From positions 1 through 64,000 of the forward strand of contig JARLJB010000049.1 in assembly GCA_031291415.1 (NCBI GenBank): a DNA stretch of 64,000 nucleotides, in the 5' to 3' direction. Position numbers and translations under genes: made by a program. Shown piece after piece: positions 18,387-29,007 of this stretch; within the stretch, counting starts at the first letter, position 1, and each line of letters opens with the position of its first letter. The notes under the pieces were generated by a model, which saw only the letters and a list, made by a program, of their open reading frames with translations, had not been told where the DNA came from and did no database searches. The stretch is from Telmatospirillum sp. (lineage in GTDB: Bacteria > Pseudomonadota > Alphaproteobacteria > Rhodospirillales > Magnetospirillaceae).

Positions 18387-19370
18387 TCAGCGGTGGACCG
18401 CCTTCATGCCTTGCGGTTCGTAGCGGTCGCCCGCTGTGGTGCCGGGCTGGAATACTGTATCCAACTGTTGGCGTTCGTGGGACGTCAGGACAACATCGAG
18501 CGCTCCCAGGTTTTCTTCCAGCAGAGCCACGTGTTTGGTGCCGGGAATCGGAATGACATCATCTCCCTGCGCCAGAACCCAGGCCAGGGCGAGCTGGGCG
18601 GGCGTGCAGCCCTTGGCCTGGGCGATCGCCGTGACGGTGTCGGCCAGGCGAAGATTGAGGTGAAAGTTCTTACCGGAGAAACGCGGATGGTGACGTCGCC
18701 AATCGTCGGCGGGAATATCCTCGGGACGGCGGAAACGTCCGGTCAGGAATCCCCGTCCCAAGGGGCTGTAAGCGACGAAACGAACACCGAGGTCGCGGCA
18801 GGCCGGCAGGACATCAGCTTCGGCATCCCGGCTCCACAGCGAATATTCGGTCTGCAGGACGGCAATGGGGTGGGTGGCCACGGCGCGGCGCAATGTCTCG
18901 GGTGCCGCTTCCGAAAGCCCGAGATGGCGCACCTTGCCTTGCGCCACCAGATCGGCCATGGCACCCACGGTATCTTCGATGGGCGTATTGGGATCAACCC
19001 GGTGTTGGTAATAGAGGTCGATAACGTCGACCCCCAATCGTTTGAGGCTGGCATCACAGGCCTGGCGGACATAGTCGGGTCGACCATTGACGCCGAGAAA
19101 CTCTCCGTTCGGGCCGCGCATATTGCCGAACTTCGTGGCGAGGATGACATGATCGCGGCGGCCCCGCAGGGCCTGGCCGACAAGAGTCTCATTTGCCCCG
19201 CAGCCGTACATGTCGGCGGTGTCGATCAGGGTGACGCCGAGATCGATCGCCCGGTGAATGGTGGCAATGGATTGCCGTTCGTCGGCGGTTCCGTAAAACT
19301 CCGACATTCCCATGCAGCCAAGCCCAAGGGCGGACACGGTGAGCTCGGGGGTGAGCGTTCTGCTCTTCAT
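18387..19370 (-). CDS. Aldo/keto reductase
   Basis: 327 residues from the ATG at 19370, preceded by GAGAGA; a longer frame starts 18 codons upstream. The NADPH-dependent TIM-barrel tetrad is visible: Asp and Tyr in LIDTADMYG, Lys in ILATKFG, His in DLYYQHRVD. The cofactor loop [19 protein letters not shown] lies near the C-terminus. Closest in character to the YajO/AKR13-like bacterial reductases. Upstream partner of the MFS exporter, which hints at detoxification of carbonyl compounds. Confidence 0.92.
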   Translation of the reverse strand: MKSRTLTPELTVSALGLGCMGMSEFYGTADERQSIATIHRAIDLGVTLIDTADMYGCGANETLVGQALRGRRDHVILATKFGNMRGPNGEFLGVNGRPDYVRQACDASLKRLGVDVIDLYYQHRVDPNTPIEDTVGAMADLVAQGKVRHLGLSEAAPETLRRAVATHPIAVLQTEYSLWSRDAEADVLPACRDLGVRFVAYSPLGRGFLTGRFRRPEDIPADDWRRHHPRFSGKNFHLNLRLADTVTAIAQAKGCTPAQLALAWVLAQGDDVIPIPGTKHVALLEENLGALDVVLTSHERQQLDTVFQPGTTAGDRYEPQGMKAVHR

Positions 19371-19805
19371 GATTGGAGATCTCTCATTCAGGAGTGGGGA
19401 CGCCTCGGCACTGACGATCGGCATTATGCCAGCTTCGTGCCAGACCCGTCACGGCTTTGACGAGATGCCGCCTGTCCGTCGGCGGAACGATCTGTCATCA
19501 CCCGCGTACCTGAATAGTGTCGTTCTGCATCAGTGCTAAACTTGAGATTGTGCATTCGGCGCCAGAGTAAACCAGTCCAGGTGTGACGCTGTGCTGAATG
19601 TGGTGTTAGCGTTGACTTTTTCAACTAAATGTTTTGCAATGTTCACGGCTATTACGAGTCGATATATGCTAAAGTTCTTGTAAAAGTTGATAGATTTTTT
19701 GAGAAACGGACAGTCGTGGTCTCGTCAGCCGCCCGTCGCTTCCAGAGTCCGTCCGATTCCCAGAGATCAGGTCAGACGGGGACAACAAGCCATGAGGATG
19801 GAGCG
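19371..19805. other. Divergent intergenic region with chemoreceptor promoter
   Basis: About 435 bases between the reductase and the chemoreceptor. TTGACT near 19612 with 17 bases to TGCAAT could be a promoter for the plus-strand gene. No gene with a ribosome site was seen; the upstream extension of the chemoreceptor frame is not family-like. Confidence 0.35.
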
Positions 19806-21872
19806 ATGAGTGTGCGTGCCAAGATCTTGGCTGGAAATCTTGCCATCGCGGTCCTTGCTGTTGGTCTGTCGGTCCTGATCGCCTGGAGCGCCATCATCGA
19901 TTTGCGCCAGCAGAACGCGGCAGCGAAATCGCTGAAGTCATTTGGCCTTTGCCTGCAGATCGGCGGTCTCGTGGCGGCCGAGCGAAGTGCCTGGGGCGGC
20001 GCAATGGACAGCGATGCGGCGATGTCCGGCGATGTGGCAGCCAATGTGGACAAATCCATTGCCGCGACGGATGCAACCTTAGCGGCGGCACGCCGGGCAA
20101 TCTTGGAAGCCGGCGCGTCGACGACGGCACTCGATTCCGGTATCGCCGAGTTCAAAACAACGCGAGAGTTGGCCAGGACGGCCGTGCAGAGGGAAAAGTC
20201 GAGGCGGGTTTCGGGGGCACAGGGCGCCATGGTCGATGGCTTGGCCCGTGGCTTGGCGTCGGTCGAGAAGGCTGTTGACGAAGCGTTGCTCGGCACGACG
20301 TCGGCCGCCGCCAATCTGGCGCCGGCGGTCGGTCTGGCCCGTTTGGCGCAGGATTTTCGCAATGTCAACGGCAGCCGATCGGCCATCCTCGGTCTGTTCG
20401 TCGGCGGCCAGGCCTTTCCGGCAGAGAGGATCTCCGCATCCACCGAATTGTCCGGCAACGTTGCGCTGCTTTGGCAAATGCAGGTCCAGGCTGTGAAAAA
20501 TCTTGGTAGTCCGCCGAAACTGGCCAAGGCCTTGGAGCATGTTCGGGCGACGGTGATGACCGAAGGCGAACAGCGCTATCGCGGACTGCTGGAAGCGGCG
20601 CGCGCCGGCCAGCCGCCACCTCTGTCGACGATCGAGTGGCGTCGCTGGACCACACCGATGTTGACCAATGCCCTGGTGATGCGCGACGCCGCTCTGGAGA
20701 CGGCTCAGGACATGAACAATGCGGCGATTCGGGATGCCTGGTTTCGATTGGGCGGAGCTCTGGCGATTCTGGTGATCGTTGGCGCGGTCACGACTGCTGT
20801 CGTTCTTGTCCTGCTCACGCATGTGATCAAGCGCCTTGGTCACTTGACGACGACAGTTGTCCGGCTGGCGGACGACGATCTCGACGTGGAAATCGCCTTC
20901 ACCGATCTGGCCGACGAGATTGGGGCGATGGCCAAGGCATTGCGGGTGTTGCGCGACAACGCCCGCACCTCCCACCGTCGGGCGGCGGAGGCGGGGGAAG
21001 AGCAGGCAAAGCGGTTGGAGAGGGCCGAGCGTCTGGCCCGCGAGGTCAAAGCTTTTGAGTTGGACGCGGCCAAGGCCCTGGACACCGCCGGTGGACATGT
21101 CGAGGCGATGTGTTCGACAGCCGAGACGATGAGCGTCCAAGCTGCCGGAACGGTAACCGGCGCCAACGGCGTTGCCGAAGCCACACGCCATGTCGGCGCC
21201 GAGGTGCAGGCGTTGGCCGGTACGGCAGTGGAATTGTCGGCCTCGATCGGCGAAATCGCCACCCGGATCAGTGACACAGCCGATCAGTCGCGTGTCGCCG
21301 CCGACAGTGTCAAACGTGGCTCCGCGCAATTCGGCTTGCTTGCGCAGTATGTCTCGAAGATTGGTGACGTCGTCGGGCTGATTCAGGAGATTGCCGGCCA
21401 GACCAATCTTCTGGCGTTGAATGCCACGATCGAGGCGGCGCGTGCCGGCGAAGCTGGGCAGGGATTCTCGGTGGTGGCGGGCGAAGTGAAGGCGTTGGCC
21501 GTCAGGACGACACAGGCCACCAAGGAGGTTGCCGCGCAAATCGAGGCCATTCGCCAGGCGTCAGCGGACGCTCTGGCCTCGATGGGCGAGATCGACGGCA
21601 GCATCTCCCGAATCACTTCGCTGGCCGGCGATGTCGCGGCGTCGGTCGAACAGCAGCATGCCGCCACCGAGGAAATCAGCCGTCGCGTTCAGTTTGCCGC
21701 CAGCGGCGCCGAAAAGGGGGCAGAACTGGCGACCGGCCTGGCCGAGACGACCAACCAGGCGCAAGGGGAGGCGGAACGGGTCAAGACATCTTCGCTCGAC
21801 GTGTCTGCCGAAATGCGTCGTCTCCGTGACAAGGTCAATGATTTCCTTGGTCAGGTGGCATCGTTGACGTAA
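19806..21872 (+). CDS. Methyl-accepting chemotaxis protein
   Basis: 688 residues from an ATG with GGAG seven bases upstream. Membrane helix 1 spans 8-30 and helix 2 about 316-340, followed by HAMP (341-395). The cytoplasmic signalling domain has the conserved tip [20 protein letters not shown]. The periplasmic part is all-helical, about 285 residues, of the nitrate/nitrite-sensor or four-helix kind. Its second half resembles the sensor of the kinase at 24584. No C-terminal pentapeptide for CheR docking is evident. The ligand is unknown. Confidence 0.93.
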   Translation: MSVRAKILAGNLAIAVLAVGLSVLIAWSAIIDLRQQNAAAKSLKSFGLCLQIGGLVAAERSAWGGAMDSDAAMSGDVAANVDKSIAATDATLAAARRAILEAGASTTALDSGIAEFKTTRELARTAVQREKSRRVSGAQGAMVDGLARGLASVEKAVDEALLGTTSAAANLAPAVGLARLAQDFRNVNGSRSAILGLFVGGQAFPAERISASTELSGNVALLWQMQVQAVKNLGSPPKLAKALEHVRATVMTEGEQRYRGLLEAARAGQPPPLSTIEWRRWTTPMLTNALVMRDAALETAQDMNNAAIRDAWFRLGGALAILVIVGAVTTAVVLVLLTHVIKRLGHLTTTVVRLADDDLDVEIAFTDLADEIGAMAKALRVLRDNARTSHRRAAEAGEEQAKRLERAERLAREVKAFELDAAKALDTAGGHVEAMCSTAETMSVQAAGTVTGANGVAEATRHVGAEVQALAGTAVELSASIGEIATRISDTADQSRVAADSVKRGSAQFGLLAQYVSKIGDVVGLIQEIAGQTNLLALNATIEAARAGEAGQGFSVVAGEVKALAVRTTQATKEVAAQIEAIRQASADALASMGEIDGSISRITSLAGDVAASVEQQHAATEEISRRVQFAASGAEKGAELATGLAETTNQAQGEAERVKTSSLDVSAEMRRLRDKVNDFLGQVASLT

Positions 21873-21945
21873 TGACGCCGCCGGCCACTGTGGTGTATTG
21901 GGTTGGCAGTTGGGTACCATCGGGGATCAAGTCGAGGAGACAATT

Positions 21946-22728
21946 GTGCGGATGGGAAAAGTCGCGCTGATCTGCGCGGGACTGATGGCGTCGGCAATTG
22001 CGCCGCAACTGGCGCGAGGAGCAGAGACCGAGGTTCGCGAGATGGTTTTGCCGACCACCGAAGGGGCGGTGTCTGCCAAGCTTTTTACAATCCCGGGGTC
22101 CGCGGAGCAGCAAGGCGCAGCAAGACCGGCAGTGATCATCTTGCATGGAACGCAGGGGATCGGCCGGTTCCGCTCGTTCTATGAGAACTTTGCCGGCGTC
22201 ATCGCGGCCGCCGGCATCGATGCCTATCTTTTCTCCTACTACAGCGACGTCGACGCCGTCCAAATGAAATCGCCGGATGCCGGGGTTCGACGCGAGGTTT
22301 TCAATAACCGCGTTCGTGCCTGGTCGTCGCGGGTCAGCGATGTGATTTCAGATATCCGCGCCAACGGCCATCAGTCTCGGCCGATCGGTGTCGTCGGATT
22401 CTCCCTGGGCGGATTCCTGGGGACTGCCGTGGCGGCGCACGATGAGCGGGTCACGGCGTTGACGGTTTTCTATGGCGGAATCCCGACTGCGGTAAAAGAC
22501 GAGATCGCGCATTTGCCGCCCCTGCTCGAGTTGCATGGTGATGCCGACCGGCGCGTTCCGCTGACGGAGGGACGGGCGCTGGCCGATTTCGCCCGTGGTC
22601 TGGGACAGTCGGTCGAGATGGTCGTCTACCCTGGGGCCGAGCATGGCTTTGCCGGCAAGGACGAGAAAGATGCCGAGGGGCGGACCGTCGCCTTTTTCCG
22701 ACAGCAGCTTTCAGCCCCTGTCCGCTGA
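21946..22728 (+). CDS. Dienelactone hydrolase family protein, exported
   Basis: 260 residues from a GTG with GAGGAG six bases upstream. A signal peptide (VALICAGLMASAIAPQLARG) ends near residue 25, so the enzyme is periplasmic. The alpha/beta-hydrolase triad is visible: Ser in GVVGFSLGGFLG, Asp in LHGDADRRVP, His in YPGAEHGF. The nucleophile is Ser rather than the Cys of true dienelactone hydrolases, so a general esterase or lipase role is likelier. Substrate unknown. Confidence 0.82.
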   Translation: MRMGKVALICAGLMASAIAPQLARGAETEVREMVLPTTEGAVSAKLFTIPGSAEQQGAARPAVIILHGTQGIGRFRSFYENFAGVIAAAGIDAYLFSYYSDVDAVQMKSPDAGVRREVFNNRVRAWSSRVSDVISDIRANGHQSRPIGVVGFSLGGFLGTAVAAHDERVTALTVFYGGIPTAVKDEIAHLPPLLELHGDADRRVPLTEGRALADFARGLGQSVEMVVYPGAEHGFAGKDEKDAEGRTVAFFRQQLSAPVR

Positions 22729-22785
22729 CTGGAGTGTGAACCGTTCCGAAAGAAGGGGGCTTCGTTGATCGATTCTTGCTCATAT

Positions 22786-22805
22786 GTTAGTGTGCACTCA
22801 CTTAC
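22786..22805. promoter_or_regulatory. TetR-type operator candidate
   Basis: GTTAGTGTGCACTCACTTAC, an imperfect palindrome with AGTG/CACT core, 71 bases before the TetR gene. Sequences of the GTTAGTGxxTGCxCACTAAC type bind AcrR/TetR repressors, so autoregulation is plausible. Confidence 0.4.
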
Positions 22806-22875
22806 GGAGGGACCGCTCGGGCTTGGCGTTCGTCCCGATTTGACGTGATTAAACGCATAGCGGGCGGGAGCGGTC

Positions 22876-23481
22876 ATGCGCAGCCGCAAAAGTGCCGAGG
22901 TGCGACGGGGCGAAATCGTCGCCGCCGCCTTGACTTTGATCGATCGGGGGGGGCCGTCGGCGGTGACGACGACGGCGATCGCCGAGGCCATCGGCATCAG
23001 CCAGGCTGCGGTATTTCGCCATTTTCCCAAAAAAGACGAGATCCTTTTGGGGGTTGTCGATTGGATTGGTGGCCAGTTGATGCCGCGTGTCCTGGCAGCC
23101 GCCGGTCGATCGGGAAATCCGCTTGAACGGTTGCAGGCGGTGATCGACACGGTGTTGCGGATCGTCACAGATACGCCGGCGATGCCGGCCCTGCTTTTTT
23201 CGCGCGAACTGCACAATGAGAACGCCATTCTGCGGACCGCCGTTTACGGCAGGATCGTTCACGTTCACGATCTCCTGACCCGGATCCTCCGGGATGGCGT
23301 CGACCGTGGATATTTCTGCGCCAAGATCGATGTCGATCGCGCTGCCTTCATGATCATCGGGCTGTTTCAGGGGCTGCTGGTTCGCTGGTCCTTGTCCGGA
23401 CGCTGTCTCAATCTGGAGGAGGAGGGGCAGGCGATGTTCGTCATGCTGCTCGACGGATTTCTCGCTCGAAGGGAAAGATGA
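22876..23481 (+). CDS. TetR/AcrR-family regulator
   Basis: 201 residues. The helix-turn-helix spans about 25-48 (TTTAIAEAIGISQAAVFRHF), followed by the usual KDEILL. The ligand domain holds the rest, with AFMIIGLFQGLLVRWSLSG near the C-terminus. Its neighbours are an exported hydrolase upstream and an arylamine N-acetyltransferase downstream; either could be a target. Confidence 0.9.
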   Translation: MRSRKSAEVRRGEIVAAALTLIDRGGPSAVTTTAIAEAIGISQAAVFRHFPKKDEILLGVVDWIGGQLMPRVLAAAGRSGNPLERLQAVIDTVLRIVTDTPAMPALLFSRELHNENAILRTAVYGRIVHVHDLLTRILRDGVDRGYFCAKIDVDRAAFMIIGLFQGLLVRWSLSGRCLNLEEEGQAMFVMLLDGFLARRER

Positions 23482-23633
23482 AGCTTGTTCACCTTGTCTT
23501 TCTCTCCCTGGCTGTTCTGCAGGCATTTGCAGTCGGGTTTAGGATCACTATCTTATAGCTGGCAAGTCCCGATGAGTCCTTCCCTGTCGGATGGTCGCAT
23601 CAGATGTCACGGCATGAAAAGACGAGTTCGTAA

Positions 23634-24419
23634 GTGAAGGGCTATCTGGACAGAATTGGGGTTCTCGCCGCGCCGACACCGTCATTGGCAACGCTGAGGA
23701 CGCTTCATCGGCAACATATGCGGACCGTGCCTTTCGAAAATATCGACATATCCGTTGGCGTGCCGATATGTCTTACGCACGAAGATCTTTACGCAAAAGT
23801 CATTTCGCGCAATCGGGGCGGCTTTTGCTACGAGCTGAACAGCCTGTTCGCCTGGCTTTTGACGGGAATTGGCTTCGACGTCCGTTTGCTCTCGGCGCGC
23901 GTCTTCGATGGCCAAACCTTTGGTCCGGAATTCGACCATGTCGCGCTGCTAGTGCTTCTGGACAGGCCCTATCTCGCCGATGTCGGCCTGGGGGACTCCT
24001 TTCTGGAACCGATTCCCATCGATACCACGTCGAAATATTCCCAGGGAAATGACGTTTATCATTTGTCATGTACGGGAAACGAATGGACTCTGCTGAAAGA
24101 TGGAAAGTCGTTTGTCGGACAGGCGCAATACAAATTTACTCTGCAGGCGCACGAATTTCCGGAATTTGAGAACATGTGCCTTTATCACCAGACATCTCCG
24201 AAATCTATTTTTACCAGCAAGATGATCTGTTCCAGGGCCACCGATAGCGGACGGGTGACCATATCGAATAATCATCTGATCGAAACATCCTTTGGTCAGC
24301 GAAGCATGAAAGGGATCACCGGCGAGACCGAGTTACTCGACCTGCTGCGGGCCCGCTTCGGTATCAATCTTGCCGATTTCAAGCCCAAACGGCGTTTTTC
24401 GTGGTCTCCGGCCCACTGA
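23634..24419 (+). CDS. nat: Arylamine N-acetyltransferase
   Basis: 261 residues from a GTG. It moves acetyl from acetyl-CoA to arylamines or hydrazines. The catalytic triad is intact: Cys65 in RGGFCYELN, His102 in EFDHVALLV, Asp116 in YLADVGLGDS. The N-terminal VPFENIDI motif (residues 32-39) is also present. Length matches bacterial NATs. It stands alone behind a TetR regulator. Confidence 0.93.
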   Translation: MKGYLDRIGVLAAPTPSLATLRTLHRQHMRTVPFENIDISVGVPICLTHEDLYAKVISRNRGGFCYELNSLFAWLLTGIGFDVRLLSARVFDGQTFGPEFDHVALLVLLDRPYLADVGLGDSFLEPIPIDTTSKYSQGNDVYHLSCTGNEWTLLKDGKSFVGQAQYKFTLQAHEFPEFENMCLYHQTSPKSIFTSKMICSRATDSGRVTISNNHLIETSFGQRSMKGITGETELLDLLRARFGINLADFKPKRRFSWSPAH

Positions 24420-24583
24420 AGTACCGTCATTCAGTCGTCTTTTTCTCATTGAACGTTGTTTTCGCCTTGTGCTTCCCGTTCCGGCTATTTTCTCGTCGGA
24501 CACGGCTGTAGATTGAATAACATCGCATACTAGTCGTATTGTGGTTGCATTCGACTCCGGCGGCAACGGCGAAAGAGGACGGT

Positions 24584-26650
24584 GTGCGTATCAGAAACCT
24601 CTTCATTGCTTGTGTCTCGGCAATGGCGGTGGTTACCGGTGCCATCTCAGCGACCTTCGTCGTCGCGGATTGGCAAGCCTACGGGCACGCCGTAATAGCC
24701 CGTCAAACGTCGCAAGCGCTGGGCGCCGTGCTCCGTGTCGCCGGAACCGTGATCTTCAGCCGGGGAATACAAAATAGATACCTCCTTGCCGACGATGCCG
24801 TGGGTGAAGCTGGGCGAGACAGGATTGCCGCCGCGCGTCGGACGATCGCCGATAATCTGAATGGCGCCAAGACAGCCGTGGCGGCGGCGGATTTTCCAGA
24901 GCGCGATGGTGTATCGGCGGCATTGCTTGAAGTGGAACGAGATCTGGCGGTTCTTTACCGTGATGTCGACAAAGCCGTTGCCGTGCCCCGGGGCGAGCGC
25001 GATACGGTCTTCGTCAAGCAATATGGAGGGCGCCTGCTGGCCATTCTGGACAAGTTGGATGAGCAGGTCGACCATTTGGAACGCGTCACGTCCATCGTCT
25101 CCACCGACCCGGCTGTCGGGCATTTCATCGCCATCGCCCGGCTGGCCTGGCATGTCCGCGATGCCGGCGGCCGACGGATCGCCATCTTTGCCACGGCGGT
25201 CGGCGCAGGTCAGGCGTTGACGGGGCCGGAGATCGAGACCGCCGCCGGATTGGCTGGTGAAACCCGACATGCCTGGCAGCGTCTGCGGTCACGTGCCTTT
25301 CTGATCGGCGCGCAGGACAGCCTGGGGCCGGTGATGGCCGATGTGGAGGAGCGATACTTCAGGGACGGCAACAGGCTGATCGTCGAACTGACGAGCATTG
25401 GACGGATGGGCGGCGACTATGGAATGTCCTATCAAGAGGTGTGGGACAGGCTGGTTGATCTCGGCATTCAAACCGTTCTGGTGCTGCGTGACGCGGCAAT
25501 CGACGAGGCGATCGCTCATGCCGAAAAAAGCCGGACCGCGGCATTTATGCGGTTCCTGTTCGCCGTCGGGGTGATGGCTCTGGTCCTCGGAACGGTTTTC
25601 GGCGGGGCGCTATTCTTCAGTCGATGGATCGTCGCTCCGCTAATCAAGATGACGGCGGTGGTGACGTTGATGGCGAGGGGAGAGCGCCAGGTGGAGGTAC
25701 CGGCGCAAGGACGCGCCGACGAGATCGGCGCCATGGCCCATGCCATTCAGATCTTCAAGTTGGCCTTGATCGAAGGCGACGATCTGGCGCGACAGGTGGC
25801 GCAGCGCACGGCCGACGTCCTTTCGGCCAAGGAACGCGCCGAAGCAGCCCTTAAGGAACTGAGCCATACCCAGGCAAGCCTGGTGCGGGCCGAAAAAATG
25901 GCGTCGCTGGCAGGGCTGGTCGGCGGCATCGCTCATGAAATCAACACGCCGATCGGTGTCGCGCTGACCGCCGCCTCCTACTTCGAACGCAACACGGTTG
26001 ATGTCAGTGCGCGCTTTGAAGCCAATAGCCTGAAAAAAGCGGAGCTGGCGACCTATCTGGCGTCGACGCGAGAAGCGGCGACCTTCATTGCAACCAATCT
26101 GACCCGGGCCGCCGAACTGGTGCAGAGCTTCAAGAAGGTCGCGGTCGATCAGACCAGCGAGGTTCGTCGCAGTTTTGATCTGGCGGGATATCTTGCCGAA
26201 ATCATCCAAAGTCTGCGTCCCGTCCTCAAGAAGGTACCGCATGTCGTCGGGGTCGATTGCCCCGGCGGCATCACGATCGACAGCTATCCCGGCGCCATTT
26301 TCCAGATCATTACCAACTTTGTGATGAATTCTCTCCATCACGCGTTCGAGGAGGGACAGCCGGGCCACATTCAGATCGCGGTTCGTGAGGAGGCTGAAAC
26401 GGTCGTCATCGACTATTCGGACGATGGACGGGGAATCGCCGCGGAATATCTCGACAAGATATTCGATCCGTTTTTCACGACGTCGCGCAACCGCGGTGGA
26501 AGCGGCCTTGGCCTGCATATCGTCTACAATTTGGTAACGACCGTTCTCAAGGGGGATATCCGCTGCGAAAGCGAACCGGGCCGCGGCACCAGGATGAACA
26601 TGACCATTCCCAAGGTTGTCGATTCAATGAGCGAAGAGGGGACCCGATGA
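24584..26650 (+). CDS. Membrane sensor histidine kinase
   Basis: 688 residues from a GTG with AGAGGA upstream; a TTG 15 codons earlier is less likely. Membrane helix 1 spans 5-28, a helical periplasmic sensor about 30-320, and helix 2 322-347, then HAMP and a coiled coil. The phospho-acceptor His lies in GGIAHEINTP (about residue 451). The ATPase has the N-box NFVMNSLHHA and G-boxes DDGRGIA and GGSGLGLHIVYN. It ends in an ATGA overlap with the HD-GYP response regulator, its obvious partner. The sensor half 186-305 resembles that of the chemoreceptor at 19806. Confidence 0.93.
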   Translation: MRIRNLFIACVSAMAVVTGAISATFVVADWQAYGHAVIARQTSQALGAVLRVAGTVIFSRGIQNRYLLADDAVGEAGRDRIAAARRTIADNLNGAKTAVAAADFPERDGVSAALLEVERDLAVLYRDVDKAVAVPRGERDTVFVKQYGGRLLAILDKLDEQVDHLERVTSIVSTDPAVGHFIAIARLAWHVRDAGGRRIAIFATAVGAGQALTGPEIETAAGLAGETRHAWQRLRSRAFLIGAQDSLGPVMADVEERYFRDGNRLIVELTSIGRMGGDYGMSYQEVWDRLVDLGIQTVLVLRDAAIDEAIAHAEKSRTAAFMRFLFAVGVMALVLGTVFGGALFFSRWIVAPLIKMTAVVTLMARGERQVEVPAQGRADEIGAMAHAIQIFKLALIEGDDLARQVAQRTADVLSAKERAEAALKELSHTQASLVRAEKMASLAGLVGGIAHEINTPIGVALTAASYFERNTVDVSARFEANSLKKAELATYLASTREAATFIATNLTRAAELVQSFKKVAVDQTSEVRRSFDLAGYLAEIIQSLRPVLKKVPHVVGVDCPGGITIDSYPGAIFQIITNFVMNSLHHAFEEGQPGHIQIAVREEAETVVIDYSDDGRGIAAEYLDKIFDPFFTTSRNRGGSGLGLHIVYNLVTTVLKGDIRCESEPGRGTRMNMTIPKVVDSMSEEGTR

Positions 26651-28212
26651 CAGATCCGATAGAAGACGATCTCCTGCACTTCGCCGACGATGGCGATGTC
26701 GCGCAAAGCGCGGCGGACTGCTGGAAAGTTCTTGTCGTCGACGATGACGAGGCCGTTCATCAGGTGACCCGGTTTACCATGGAAAACGAAGTCTTCGATG
26801 GCCGGCGCCTGGAATTGCTCAGTGCATTTTCCGCGGCTGAAGCGCGCGACACGCTGACGCGCGAACCAGATATCGCCGTCATCCTGCTCGACGTCGTTAT
26901 GGAAACCGACGATGCCGGGTTGCAGGTCGTGAAGTTCATTCGCGAAGACCTGGGCAACAAGGCGATCCGCATCGTTCTCCGGACCGGGCAACCCGGACAG
27001 GCGCCCGAGCGGCAGGTCATCACCGATTACGACATCAACGACTACAAGCTGAAGACGGACCTGACCGTCGAAAAACTGTTTACCGTTCTGCAGACCGGCA
27101 TCAGGTCCTACCGCGACATCCGGGCGTTGGAACGAACGCGGCGTGGCCTGGAGACGATCATCGAGGCGTCGGGCGGGTACCAGGACGTGACGTCGATGGA
27201 GAAATTCGCCAGCGGCGCGCTGGCCCAGTTGACCGCGCTGCTCAATCTCAAGCCCAACGCCGTCTATTGTTGCCACATGAAGGTCGCCGCCGTTGCCGAG
27301 GGAACGAATATCAGGGTGGTCGCCGGATCCGGCGACTATGCCGACGCCGTGGGGCGCGCGGCGAGCGAGGTGCTGCCCGCCGACGTTCTGCAGCGCCTGC
27401 AGAATGCGTTGGCGCAGCAACGCAACCTCTACGACGATGACTCCTTGACGACCTTTTCGCCGGCCGATTCGGCGATGGCCGCCGTGATGCATCTCGAAGG
27501 CGTCGGACGGTTGGACGACGTCGATATTGGTTTGACGGGTGTTTTTTCCCGTAACGTCGCGACGTCATTTCATAATTTGCTGCTTCGCAAGACCATCGAG
27601 GAAACGCAGCAGGAAATCGTCTATCTGGTGACCGAGGCGATCGAGGCCCGTTCGAACGAGACCGGCAACCATGTCAAAAGGGTTGCCCATTACTGCGAAA
27701 TGCTTGCCACTGGATTGGGGGTGTCGGAAGCCGAGGCCATGAAGATTCGCTTGGCTGCGCCCCTTCACGATATCGGCAAGATCGGCATTCCGGATGCCAT
27801 TCTCAACAAGCCGGCGAAATTGACCTCGACCGAGTGGGTGATCATGCAACGCCATGTCGAGATAGGTCACAATATCCTGAAGACGTCGAGCCAGCCGATT
27901 TTGCAAACGGCCGCATCGATCGCCTTGTCCCATCACGAGAAAGTCGATGGCAGTGGTTACCCCTTTGGTCTCAAAGGGGAGGACATCGTTCTGGTCGGAC
28001 GGATCGCCGCGCTGGCCGATGTCTTCGACGCGCTGGGCAGCCGGCGGTGCTACAAGGAGATCTGGCCACTCGATAAAGTCATCGACTATGTCCGCGGGCA
28101 GCGGGGACGTCACTTCGACACAAGGATGGTCGACATTCTGTTAGGAGAGCTTGATGCCTTTTTGAAAATTCGGGAGCTGTTGCCCGACGCCGATCCGCCG
28201 GCGACACCATGA
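26647..28212 (+). CDS. Response regulator with DUF3369 and HD-GYP phosphodiesterase domains
   Basis: 521 residues. The receiver domain (about 25-150) has phospho-acceptor Asp82 in VILLDVVMET. DUF3369 covers about 165-320. The HD-GYP domain (about 330-510) keeps HDIGKIGIPDAILNKP and HHEKVDGSGYPFGLKGEDI, so cyclic-di-GMP hydrolysis is expected. It overlaps the kinase gene by four bases. The pair couples a periplasmic signal to cyclic-di-GMP levels. Confidence 0.95.
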   Translation: MTDPIEDDLLHFADDGDVAQSAADCWKVLVVDDDEAVHQVTRFTMENEVFDGRRLELLSAFSAAEARDTLTREPDIAVILLDVVMETDDAGLQVVKFIREDLGNKAIRIVLRTGQPGQAPERQVITDYDINDYKLKTDLTVEKLFTVLQTGIRSYRDIRALERTRRGLETIIEASGGYQDVTSMEKFASGALAQLTALLNLKPNAVYCCHMKVAAVAEGTNIRVVAGSGDYADAVGRAASEVLPADVLQRLQNALAQQRNLYDDDSLTTFSPADSAMAAVMHLEGVGRLDDVDIGLTGVFSRNVATSFHNLLLRKTIEETQQEIVYLVTEAIEARSNETGNHVKRVAHYCEMLATGLGVSEAEAMKIRLAAPLHDIGKIGIPDAILNKPAKLTSTEWVIMQRHVEIGHNILKTSSQPILQTAASIALSHHEKVDGSGYPFGLKGEDIVLVGRIAALADVFDALGSRRCYKEIWPLDKVIDYVRGQRGRHFDTRMVDILLGELDAFLKIRELLPDADPPATP

Positions 28213-28287
28213 TGGGAAGCCGGGAATCGCGGAAAATTCTTCGTCTGCCGGAAGAGCACGGCATGAGGGCAGTCAGAGGAAGAGGTG

Positions 28288-29007
28288 TCATTCATTTTTT
28301 GGCGTATTGTCTTCCTGGGCCAACGTTGCTTTATTTAAATAGCGGTAGACCGTTGTTTGAGAGCACTTAAGCTGTGCCGCGACCAGCTTGATGGCGCCTT
28401 TCAATAAGAAAAATCCCTTGGCGTTCAATTCCTCGACGAGAGCGTGCTTCTCTTGTTTGGTCAGCCTGTCGGCCGCGACCCCCTTTTGAGTTAACGCTTG
28501 GCTGAGGATATCTTCGGTCAGGTCTGTCACGGAGCTATGAAAGTTTTCAGATTCACCGACAGACGGCGGACCTTCCATTTCCGCTTTTTCCTTATTATAG
28601 GAAAAATTGCTATCAACGAAGAAATCAGGATGACGCAGCCTAAGTATTCTATCACTCAGGTCCCGGTATCTGCTGTCATCGAAGTTTATGCATAAAAGAC
28701 CGACTAGGTTACCATTGTAATCTTTTATATAGAATGTGGACGAGCGCAATAATCTATGATCACCGGCGATGCCGGTATAATTTACGCGGTAATCGGACGT
28801 TTCGTAGCTGTGATCGGCTATGGCCTGCAAGGCGACAGACGTGAGCGGTGCCCCGATGGTTCTTCCGCTGATGTGGCCGTTCGCAATCGCGATAATAGAG
28901 TTGTCCTTGTCTTCGAGATCATGCAGGACGACCTCGTAATCTGGCCCCAACAATTTTCCCAAGAACTCCGTCAGTTTTATGTAACCTTGAATCCAGCTCG
29001 CGGGCAT
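28288..29007 (-). CDS. YheO/DauR-type transcriptional regulator (PAS-like plus HTH)
   Basis: 239 residues from an ATG with AGGTG seven bases upstream; a GTG three codons earlier is less well placed. The N-terminal YheO-like PAS domain covers about 10-120 (GPDYEVVLHDLEDKDNSIIAIANG). The C-terminal HTH of the DauR type covers about 175-230 (IKLVAAQLKCSQTTVYRYLN). It is divergent from the tryptophanase-permease-porin set and is its likely regulator. DauR-type proteins control amino acid catabolism (D-arginine in Pseudomonas), which agrees. Confidence 0.88.
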   Translation of the reverse strand: MPASWIQGYIKLTEFLGKLLGPDYEVVLHDLEDKDNSIIAIANGHISGRTIGAPLTSVALQAIADHSYETSDYRVNYTGIAGDHRLLRSSTFYIKDYNGNLVGLLCINFDDSRYRDLSDRILRLRHPDFFVDSNFSYNKEKAEMEGPPSVGESENFHSSVTDLTEDILSQALTQKGVAADRLTKQEKHALVEELNAKGFFLLKGAIKLVAAQLKCSQTTVYRYLNKATLAQEDNTPKNE

